DNA from: Acidobacteriaceae bacterium
GTDB lineage: Bacteria > Acidobacteriota > Terriglobia > Terriglobales > Acidobacteriaceae
Assembly (NCBI GenBank): GCA_003151335.1
Contig: PLXE01000047.1
Span: forward strand, 62,001-126,000
Direction: 5' to 3'
DNA: 64,000 bases
Position numbers and translations under genes: made by a program. Position 1 is the stretch's first letter. Each line of letters opens with the position of its first letter. A model generated the notes under the pieces. It worked only from the letters and a program-made list of their open reading frames with translations. It was not told the DNA's origin and searched no databases. Of this stretch, positions 26,387-36,437 are shown piece after piece.

Positions 26387-27970
26387 ATGAAGACGCAATC
26401 CATATTTGGTTGGGCGGCGGGCTTGTTGCTCGCCATGCTGGCCGTCGTGACGCCGCAATGTTCCCGCGCCGGCAGCCCCGAAAACGTTAGACCAGCAGCG
26501 GTTGCCGGCGGCTTCTATCCGGCCGATAGCAAAGCGCTCTCGGCGATGATGGACGAGATGCTGGCGCGCGCTTCTGTGCCGAAGATTAGCGACCCAATTC
26601 TGGCCGTGGTGGCCCCACATGCCGGTTACCAGTACTCCGGTCCCGTTGCAGCTTACACCTACGCCGCGCTCAAGGGACGCAAGTTTTCCCGCGTGGTGGT
26701 AATCGCGCCCTCGCATTTCGAGGCCTTTGGTTTCACCTCTGTCTATGACGGCGACGCCTATGCGACGCCACTGGGCACCATCGCGGTGGATAAGTCCTTC
26801 GCGCAACAGCTGGCCAAAATGGGACCGAGCATCAAGCTCTCCAGCCGTGGGCATGCGCCAACGCCGCAGGGTGCGGAGCACGCGATCGAGGTGGAGTTGC
26901 CCTGGCTGCAGCGCGTGCTGGGCAATTTCCAACTGGTACCCGTCGTCATGGGCGACCAGAGCTACGAAAGCAGCCGCGCCCTGGGAGTGGCGCTGGCCAA
27001 GCTCATTCAGGGCGGAGACACACTCATCGTCGCCAGCTCCGACTTGTCGCACTACCACCCCTACGACGAGGCAGTGCGAATCGACCACAAGACCTTGAAC
27101 GCGCTGCAGGACTGGGACTACCTCAGCATGTCACGGAACTTTGCGACGCGCGTTTGGGAAGCCTGCGGCGGGGCGCCCATCGTGGCGGCGATGATCGCTG
27201 CAGAACGCATGGGAGCCAACCATGCTGAACTGCTGAAGTATGCCAACTCCGGCGATATCACCGGCGACCGCTCGCGCGTGGTGGGATACGCCGCGGTCCT
27301 GCTGACAAAAGCTCAGGGCCAGCGTAGCGCCGCACAGCCGTTCTCGCTGAGTGCTCACGACAAGGACCAATTGCTCGCTCTTGCTCGCAAGTCGGTGGAA
27401 CATGCAGTCCGCACCGGGAAGATGTACGAAACTGCGGCCAGCTCCAGCAGCACGCTGGCCCAGGAACGCGGCGCCTTTGTGACCTTGACGGAAGCGGGAC
27501 AGTTGCGGGGCTGCGTGGGCTACGTCGCAGCGAGCAAGCCGCTCGACCTGACCGTGCGGGACACGGCGACGCTGGCGGCCTTGCGCGATTCCCGCTTCCG
27601 GCCGGTGGCAGCGTCGGAGCTGGGCCTGCTGGAATACGAAATCTCGGTGCTCTCGCCGTTGCGACGGGTGCTCGATACCCGGCAGATCAAGATCGGGCAG
27701 CACGGCCTGCTCATGAAGAATGGCGACTACGAAGGCATCTTGCTTCCTCAGGTGGCCACGCAGGAAAAATGGGACCGGCAGAAATTCCTCGAAGAGACGT
27801 GCGCCAAGGCGGGCATGCAGGCCAACTGCTGGAAGGATGACAACACCGACATCTTCCTGTTCACGGCAGTCATCTTTGGCGGGCCCAAGGCAACTGCGCC
27901 GGAGCCGGCGTCCCCTCCCGGCTTACCTTTGCGGCCAGGACAGCAGGCGCCAGGTTCACCGCCGCACTGA
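26387..27970 (+). CDS. Secreted MEMO1-AMMECR1 fusion (AmmeMemoRadiSam proteins B and A)
   Basis: A 527-aa protein. A Sec-type signal peptide (about residues 1-28, ending SRAG) precedes a MEMO1 domain (about 38-310) with APHAGYQYSG (H78), APSHFE (H110) and EACGGAPIV (C260), matching the His/His/Cys metal site of MEMO1. SSDLSHYHP is also present. The AMMECR1 domain (about 324-505) has the hallmark LRGCVGY at 373-379 and ends ...FTAVIF. The C-terminus is Pro-rich. The two proteins are separate in many genomes. It follows amrS by 16 nt, and its 3' end overlaps the convergent neighbour by 101 nt. Confidence 0.92.
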   Translation: MKTQSIFGWAAGLLLAMLAVVTPQCSRAGSPENVRPAAVAGGFYPADSKALSAMMDEMLARASVPKISDPILAVVAPHAGYQYSGPVAAYTYAALKGRKFSRVVVIAPSHFEAFGFTSVYDGDAYATPLGTIAVDKSFAQQLAKMGPSIKLSSRGHAPTPQGAEHAIEVELPWLQRVLGNFQLVPVVMGDQSYESSRALGVALAKLIQGGDTLIVASSDLSHYHPYDEAVRIDHKTLNALQDWDYLSMSRNFATRVWEACGGAPIVAAMIAAERMGANHAELLKYANSGDITGDRSRVVGYAAVLLTKAQGQRSAAQPFSLSAHDKDQLLALARKSVEHAVRTGKMYETAASSSSTLAQERGAFVTLTEAGQLRGCVGYVAASKPLDLTVRDTATLAALRDSRFRPVAASELGLLEYEISVLSPLRRVLDTRQIKIGQHGLLMKNGDYEGILLPQVATQEKWDRQKFLEETCAKAGMQANCWKDDNTDIFLFTAVIFGGPKATAPEPASPPGLPLRPGQQAPGSPPH

Positions 27971-30233
27971 ACCACGCGGTCTTCCAAAATCCGTACACCG
28001 GGATGAGATATCCGCTCAGCAGCAGAGCAGCTGCACATCCGCCCAGCAGATCGAGCGCATAGAGCGTGCCCAGTCCCCGTGGCGCACTGCCCTCGTGAAG
28101 CCAGATCTCGGTCGCCACCGGAAATTGATATCCGCCGAGCATTCCGCTGAGTGCGGCCAGAGCAGGAAAGACAACCTGCGCCGTCAGCAGCGCCATACCC
28201 GCTCCTGAAGTCCGCGAAAGCACGGCAATCAGGAACATCAAGGCTGGCACCGAAGCGGCCAGCAGGAACTGAATGGAAGCCGCGGATGCCACCAGCCGGC
28301 CATCACCGCGGGAACTCACATTACGAATGCCCAGCCAACTCCCCAGAGCAATGCCAGCCATGAACATGGCGATGAGGACGGCGAGCTGGTGGTAAACATA
28401 GCCATAGACGGACTGAAACAACAGCAGCAGAAAAATCTGCAGGGCCATCAGCGTGAACCCTGTCGCAGCCATGCAGAAGGCCGCCGCGGCGCGCGCACGT
28501 TCCTCGTGGACCGGCCGATTGGCCAGAAGCACGGCCACCAGCAGCAGCAGAGCACAGCCCCATGCAACGACACTGCCAAACCTGCGGGCCGCCGCGGCCC
28601 GGAACCAGCGAGCGTAAGCGGCGTGGAATTGCGCGCTCCACAGCTCGATGCTGAAGTAGTACGCGATCGGCGCAAAATCGCGATTGACCGGCGTCGCGGG
28701 CAAGGCCTGCAGTTGCTCGCGCACTTGCGCCATGCGATCTGGCATCATGCGAAAAGGCAGGAAGTATTCCCGAACGTAGCGGGTCTCCACCTTCCGGGTG
28801 TGCAACCTGGAAATCAGAGTTTGCGGATTTTCCGTCAACACGCCCGGCTGCATGGCAGCGAAGAAATGGATGGTCTCGCCGGGAATGATTGCGACCTGGG
28901 GAAATACCTGTCGCAGGGTGTGCTGAATGCAGCGCAGAAACGCCGCCAGGTCAGGGCTGATGTAATCCTCGGAGGAGCGCAGTTGCAGCGCCAGCAGTCC
29001 GCCCGCCGCGAGGTGGTCGCGGGCGGAGGCAAAGAATTCGCGGGTGTAGAAGCGGTTCAACTGTGCGGTTTGCGGGTCGGGCACGTTGAGAATGATCACG
29101 TCAAACTTTTCCTGGGCGGTTTTCAGATAGTGCCGGCCGTCCGCGTAGTGTAGGTGTACGCGAGGATCGGAAAACGAAGCCGCTTGCTGCGGAGAAAACT
29201 GGCGCGCGATGGAAACCAGCATCGGATCGAGTTCGACATAGTCGATCCGCTCGATCATGGGGTGCTTTAGGGCCTGTGCGATGCTGCCATTCACCCCACC
29301 GCCAATGAGCAGGACATGCCGCGGGGCGGGGTGCTCCAGCAAAGCATAATGGACCGCCTCCTCCGCGGCGTTCTCGTCCGGCGCGCTGGCCAGGATCACG
29401 CCGTTGTCATAGATACTGCGAAGGTTGCCGGTTTCCGTCACGGCCAGGTTGCCGTAGATCGAATCTCGCGATGCCAGCAGGCGAAAGCCGCGCCACAGGC
29501 GCATTTGCGATGACTCTTCCAGCCAGGGGGCAACCGAAAGCAGAAGCAGGCCGGCGAGAAATGCGATCGCCAGAGCGGCCGCGACGGCCTGCATGCGGCG
29601 CATGGACAACACCAGAATTGCCGCCATGGTCAAGTTCAGGAGCAAGACGATCGCCGCAATCTGGAAGGCGTTGCAGAAGCGCAACAGCACCACGCTGGCC
29701 AGGATTCCTCCCACGCCGGAACCAGCGGCCTCCAGCAGGTATGCCGAGCTGCTGGCAATACGGGCAGAAACGCCGCACGATTGCGCATACATTCGCGTCG
29801 CAGCCACGAACAAAGATCCTGCGAGCTTGCAAAAGATACTCAGGCAAACCAGCGAGGTGATTATCATCGGCAGCGGACCAACCAGCTCGCCCGGCACGGT
29901 CTGAAATAGGCTTCGCGAGGCGCGCAAAAGCCAGATCGTCGGCAGCAGGCTGAGGCCAAGCAGACATTCGATCACCGCGACCACGCTGCGAGCGTGGTTC
30001 GCCCCCAGCTGGAGACGGCTGCTCACGGAGCTGCCGATGGCGGTCCAGAACAGCCAGCTAGCCAGCATGATTCCCAGCGAAATCTCATTACCACTGAAGA
30101 CGACGATGAGTTCCCGCATGAGAACGATCTGGCCGATGACCGCGCTGAATCCAATGAGAGCAACGGCCCCCGTGATTGCGCGCGGCGCCTGCGTCGCACC
30201 GGACGCTGTGACGGATTGCACAGACATTGCCAC
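27870..30233 (-). CDS. Polytopic membrane protein with spermidine-synthase-like domain
   Basis: A 787-aa protein. An N-terminal block of about six or seven membrane spans (residues 20-235) is followed by a Rossmann methyltransferase/spermidine-synthase-like domain (about 255-480) with HVLLIGGGVNGSIAQAL and DYVELDP, then a second multi-span block to the C-terminus. In the position of the catalytic Asp of SpeE (DVIISDxxDP), this protein reads DVIILNVPDP, so ordinary aminopropyl transfer is doubtful. Encoded opposite the Fe-S/radical SAM operon and divergent from the second DUF362 gene. Confidence 0.85.
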   Translation of the reverse strand: MAMSVQSVTASGATQAPRAITGAVALIGFSAVIGQIVLMRELIVVFSGNEISLGIMLASWLFWTAIGSSVSSRLQLGANHARSVVAVIECLLGLSLLPTIWLLRASRSLFQTVPGELVGPLPMIITSLVCLSIFCKLAGSLFVAATRMYAQSCGVSARIASSSAYLLEAAGSGVGGILASVVLLRFCNAFQIAAIVLLLNLTMAAILVLSMRRMQAVAAALAIAFLAGLLLLSVAPWLEESSQMRLWRGFRLLASRDSIYGNLAVTETGNLRSIYDNGVILASAPDENAAEEAVHYALLEHPAPRHVLLIGGGVNGSIAQALKHPMIERIDYVELDPMLVSIARQFSPQQAASFSDPRVHLHYADGRHYLKTAQEKFDVIILNVPDPQTAQLNRFYTREFFASARDHLAAGGLLALQLRSSEDYISPDLAAFLRCIQHTLRQVFPQVAIIPGETIHFFAAMQPGVLTENPQTLISRLHTRKVETRYVREYFLPFRMMPDRMAQVREQLQALPATPVNRDFAPIAYYFSIELWSAQFHAAYARWFRAAAARRFGSVVAWGCALLLLVAVLLANRPVHEERARAAAAFCMAATGFTLMALQIFLLLLFQSVYGYVYHQLAVLIAMFMAGIALGSWLGIRNVSSRGDGRLVASAASIQFLLAASVPALMFLIAVLSRTSGAGMALLTAQVVFPALAALSGMLGGYQFPVATEIWLHEGSAPRGLGTLYALDLLGGCAAALLLSGYLIPVYGFWKTAWFSAAVNLAPAVLAAKVSREGTPAPAQLPWARQR

Positions 30234-30285
30234 TGAGCAGAATTAGAATTTAGCCGGCTTGCAAAAGCAAAAGTGGGAAGGAAAC

Positions 30286-31272
30286 GTGCTGCCCGAGAGT
30301 GACACCCTCGATCGCCGGCAGGCGCTGATCAGGCTACTGCGCCTGGCAGGAACTGGCTTGGGCGCCGCAGGCTTGGGATTCTGGCTCAGCGAGCGCAGCT
30401 CGCGGCCCCAGCCAGCGCTGGCGATGAATGTGCAGCGCAGCCACACCGTCGCGGCCGACCCAACCCTTCCTGATATGGCGATCCTGCAAGGCGATGATCC
30501 CGAACAACTGACGCGCCAGGCGATCGACGAATTGGGCGGCATGCGCCGCTTCATCGGGCGCGGCGACGTGGTCCTGGTAAAGCCCAACATCGGTTGGGAC
30601 CGCACTCCAGAGCAAGCCGCCAACACCAATCCTGCGGTGGTTGCGGAGGTGGTGCGGCAGTGCTGGAACGCCGGCGCGCGGCGGGTCATCGTGACCGACG
30701 TGAGCTGCAATGATCCGCGCCGTTGTTTTCAGCGATCGGGCATTGCCGCCGCGGCGCAGCGTGCAGGCGCGGAGGTCATCCTGCCCGACCCCGCCCAGTT
30801 TCAGGATGTGGACCTCCAGGGCGAAGTGCTGCGCAACTGGCCGGTCTTTGGGCCCTTCCTCAATGCCGACAAAATCATCAACCTCCCGATCGCCAAGCAT
30901 CACAGCCTCACGGGTGCTACTTTGGGGATGAAGAACTGGTACGGCATACTCGGCGGGCCTCGCCATCAGTTGCACCAGAAGATCCACGAGAGCCTTGTGG
31001 ATCTCGCCGCTTTCATCCGTCCCACGCTGACGATTATTGACTGCTATCGGGTGCTCATCCGCAACGGACCGACGGGAGGAAATCTGGAAGACGTCGTGCT
31101 CAAGAAGTCATTGGTGGCCGGGACCGCTCCGGTGGCGCTCGATGCATACGTGGCCAAGGCGTTCTGGAATCTTGACGTCTCGTCCCTTCCGTATCTGCAA
31201 ATGGCCGCCGACCGTGGCCTGGGAACCTACGAATTTGAGAAGCTCCGCACCCGAGTGAAGAAGCTTGCCTGA
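30286..31272 (+). CDS. DUF362 domain protein with Tat-like leader (2)
   Basis: About 328 aa from GTG 30286 (GAAGGA just upstream; TTG 30259 is possible). The leader LDRRQALIRLLRLAGTGLG is Tat-like. The DUF362 core includes GRGDVVLVKPNIGWDR, DKIINLPIAKHHSLTGATLG and MKNWYGILGGPRHQLHQ, ending with APVALDAYVAKAFW. A second, divergent paralogue of the protein at 24064. Only 52 nt separate it from the divergent membrane protein, so the two may share regulation. Confidence 0.85.
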   Translation: MLPESDTLDRRQALIRLLRLAGTGLGAAGLGFWLSERSSRPQPALAMNVQRSHTVAADPTLPDMAILQGDDPEQLTRQAIDELGGMRRFIGRGDVVLVKPNIGWDRTPEQAANTNPAVVAEVVRQCWNAGARRVIVTDVSCNDPRRCFQRSGIAAAAQRAGAEVILPDPAQFQDVDLQGEVLRNWPVFGPFLNADKIINLPIAKHHSLTGATLGMKNWYGILGGPRHQLHQKIHESLVDLAAFIRPTLTIIDCYRVLIRNGPTGGNLEDVVLKKSLVAGTAPVALDAYVAKAFWNLDVSSLPYLQMAADRGLGTYEFEKLRTRVKKLA

Positions 31273-31317
31273 TCTAGTGGGGGAAAGAGAAGCCCGGGGG
31301 TGAGTGACTGAAAAGAA

Positions 31318-31341
31318 TTTACGGCACACTTTACGACACAC
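31318..31341. repeat. Tandem 12-mer (TTTACGGCACAC / TTTACGACACAC)
   Basis: Two adjacent 12-nt units, 11 of 12 identical, lie 35 nt beyond the 3' end of tRNA-Lys. Tandem repeats beside a tRNA 3' end can mark old integration sites, but no integrase gene is visible here. Confidence 0.45.
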
Positions 31342-31376
31342 CCGAAAATATTAACCTCTGTAAGTGCTTGAAAAGA

Positions 31377-31452
<76 letters not shown>

Positions 31453-31807
31453 GAAGTGGGTTTACTAGCAGAATCAAAACTTGTGCGACTGCACCGTGCG
31501 GTCCCGTGCTCGCCCGAAGCAAGCGGCCCTAAGGAGTACCCTGCACGCTGCATGGGTCCTGAAGGTGGAGCGATGGATCGGACTCAGTATAACAGAGGTC
31601 GCCGAACCGTAATGCCCTCAGATGGAACAGTCGGGCAACGCCATTCGCCACATAACAACATTCGTCAATAACAGATGATCGAAAGACCGCCCGGCAGAGC
31701 ATCTCTCTTCTTGCCACTCAGCCAGCGCTCGGCCTCGTTCCCTGTTCTAGATTCATAGCGGGTGTCCACTACATGTGCGCACCCACCCATGTTCCGGGGA
31801 CCGACCT

Positions 31808-32296
31808 CTATGCGTTGGCCTGCTTCTCGGCGAAATCTCCCACGATGGGCAGTTTGAACAACTGGTGCTGATAGGCCTTGATCACCAGCAGTATCCATAG
31901 CGCAAATTCAGCAAGTCCCAGCAACCCCCAGATGGGAAACATGATCAGCGGCAGAGCGTAGCTGAGGAACGATAAGCAAACGTGCAGCACAATCAGCGCG
32001 GCGGCTGTAAACAGGCACTGGAATGAGTGAAAGCGCACGAAGCGATTGCGATTGTAGGGCTCAACCAGCAGAAATATGATCGCCGGGATAATGGTGAAGT
32101 AAGCCAGCATGCCGGCTACATTTTCCGCCATCGGCGCAGCCGGAGCGGCGGTACTGCCATAGCTGGCAGGCGGCGCCGGGGTTGGCGGAGGGGCAGAGGC
32201 GCCTGCACCGCTGGCCTGACCCGCGGCCTTCCCGCAGTTGGGACAGAATGCTGCATTGTCTGCCATTTGAGTACCGCAGGACGCACAAAATGCCAT
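31808..32296 (-). CDS. Zinc-ribbon DUF4870 membrane protein
   Basis: A 162-aa protein. The start at 32296 is set by a perfect AGGAGG and by the N-terminal zinc ribbon MAFCASCGTQ...AFCPNCGKAAG; the longer frame to 32605 is not credible. After a Pro/Ala-rich linker comes a DUF4870 domain of about three membrane spans (MLAYFTIIPAIIFLL, AALIVLHVCLSFLSYALPLI, LLGLAEFALWILLVI). The role is unknown. The 293 nt between it and secA (32297-32589) show no other feature. Confidence 0.85.
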   Translation of the reverse strand: MAFCASCGTQMADNAAFCPNCGKAAGQASGAGASAPPPTPAPPASYGSTAAPAAPMAENVAGMLAYFTIIPAIIFLLVEPYNRNRFVRFHSFQCLFTAAALIVLHVCLSFLSYALPLIMFPIWGLLGLAEFALWILLVIKAYQHQLFKLPIVGDFAEKQANA

Positions 32297-32589
32297 GACG
32301 ACCTCCTGAGTTGTCGAACCTGTAGCCTTTTCCCACGCGAGCCACGACACAAAGCCCAGCGCGGGCACTCCTAAAAGGCCTCTATTTGGGGCGAACAATA
32401 ACAGAGTCCCGGCTGGAACGCAAAGCAATAATAGCCGTACTACCGTTGTGGGAAACCGAAACCGGAAAGAGGTGGAAGCACAGAATAAGGACGCTTTGCA
32501 AGAAAGGCTGCGACTCGTCGCTCGAGGTAGCGGTCGCTTAACGCGCCGTCCGAGGTATTCAGCGAAGAGCGAAAAGCGAACTGCGGTTT

Positions 32590-35529
<2,940 letters not shown>

Positions 35530-35660
35530 CGCTGCGTTCCTTGAAAAGGACCTGCCTGAACTTTGGTTCGACGGGCCTGGACAGGCCCATCCAGCACACT
35601 CCACCCAGTTAGAAGGCTAACACATTGGATGTCCGGGAGAGGGCATGGTCGCAGGATTGG

Positions 35661-35679
35661 AAAGGCGCGACTTGGCCGC
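35661..35679. repeat. Direct repeat left of vapBC
   Basis: AAAGGCGCGACTTGGCCGC recurs at 36391-36410 with one added T. The two copies bracket the vapBC pair, 730 nt apart. The right-hand copy is the left arm and loop of a terminator hairpin. This left copy lacks the matching right arm. Confidence 0.6.
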
Positions 35680-35708
35680 ACGGGTTGCGGCTGGTGCGCA
35701 GATGGACT

Positions 35709-35723
35709 AGACTAACTTAGTCT
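35709..35723. promoter_or_regulatory. Palindromic operator of the vapBC operon
   Basis: AGACTAA-C-TTAGTCT is a perfect 7-bp inverted repeat centred 20 nt before the antitoxin start. Such palindromes at the promoter are where Phd/YefM or VapBC complexes autorepress. No strong Shine-Dalgarno separates it from the ATG. Confidence 0.6.
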
Positions 35724-35735
35724 GGTTCAACAGCT

Positions 35736-35981
35736 ATGAAACAGGTCAACATTCACGAAGCCAAAACTCAGCTTTCAAAACTCGTCGATGAGGCGAGCAG
35801 AGGCGAACCCTTCATTATCGCCAAGGCGGGTAAGCCTATCGTCAGAGTTACGGCGTTGAGCGCCCCTACAGGCCGTCAAGTGAGCCGACTCGGATTTATG
35901 ACGGGACAGATTACCGTCCCGAGGGACTTCGACCGGATGAACCGGCGCGAGATCGAGCGGCTATTCACGGGTGGCGCATGA
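35736..35981 (+). CDS. Phd/YefM-family antitoxin
   Basis: An 81-aa antitoxin with the Phd/YefM N-terminus MKQVNIHEAKTQLSKLVDEA, then GEPFIIAKAGKPIVRVTAL. The C-terminal tail (MNRREIERLFTGGA) would bind and neutralise the PIN toxin. The stop overlaps the toxin start by 4 nt. It should repress its own promoter through the palindrome at 35709. Confidence 0.92.
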   Translation: MKQVNIHEAKTQLSKLVDEASRGEPFIIAKAGKPIVRVTALSAPTGRQVSRLGFMTGQITVPRDFDRMNRREIERLFTGGA

Positions 35982-36364
35982 AGCTGCTGTTGGATACCCA
36001 TGTTCTGCTCTGGGCGGCCGGCGAGCCTGCGCGGCTGTCGGCAAGCGCGCGCCGATTGATCAATGATGCGGACAATGAGCCGCTTTTCAGCGTCGCCAGC
36101 TTGTGGGAGATCGCCATCAAGCGGGGATTGGGCCGAAAGGATTTTCAAGTCGATGCACGACTTCTGCGCCGCGGGTTATTGGACAACGGTTATGGCGAGT
36201 TGCCCATTATGAGCGACCACGTAGTCGCCGTGGAGGACCTACCAGCGATTCACAAGGACCCGTTCGATCGCCTACTGGTGGCGCAGGCGACCGTTGAGGG
36301 AATCACGCTGCTAACCCTCGATCTCGTCGTAGCCCGGTATCCCGGCCCAATACGCAAGCTCTAA
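35978..36364 (+). CDS. vapC: VapC-type PIN-domain toxin
   Basis: A 128-aa PIN ribonuclease. The acidic residues lie in LLLDTHVLLW (D6), SLWEIAIK (E44 region) and KDPFDRLLVAQA (D95 region); TLDLVVARYPGP matches the fourth site. Length and motifs fit VapC toxins that cut tRNA or rRNA. Paired with the upstream antitoxin. Confidence 0.92.
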   Translation: MKLLLDTHVLLWAAGEPARLSASARRLINDADNEPLFSVASLWEIAIKRGLGRKDFQVDARLLRRGLLDNGYGELPIMSDHVVAVEDLPAIHKDPFDRLLVAQATVEGITLLTLDLVVARYPGPIRKL

Positions 36365-36390
36365 TCGGAATTTCTCGCCGGATGCGCAGA

Positions 36391-36416
36391 AAAGGCGCGA
36401 CTTTGGCCGCGCCTTT
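36391..36416. terminator. Bidirectional intrinsic terminator
   Basis: AAAGGCGCG at 36391-36399 pairs perfectly with CGCGCCTTT at 36408-36416 around an 8-nt loop, giving a GC stem flanked by A and T runs on both strands. It lies between the convergent vapC and S46 peptidase genes and can serve both. Confidence 0.8.
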
Positions 36417-36437
36417 CCTTGCTCATGATGGGCCGGG

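Noticed and set aside
31108-31341. 77-codon minus-strand ORF starting MCRKVCRKFF
   Set aside because: It lies mostly antisense to the second DUF362 gene; the start is just the translated tandem 12-mer.
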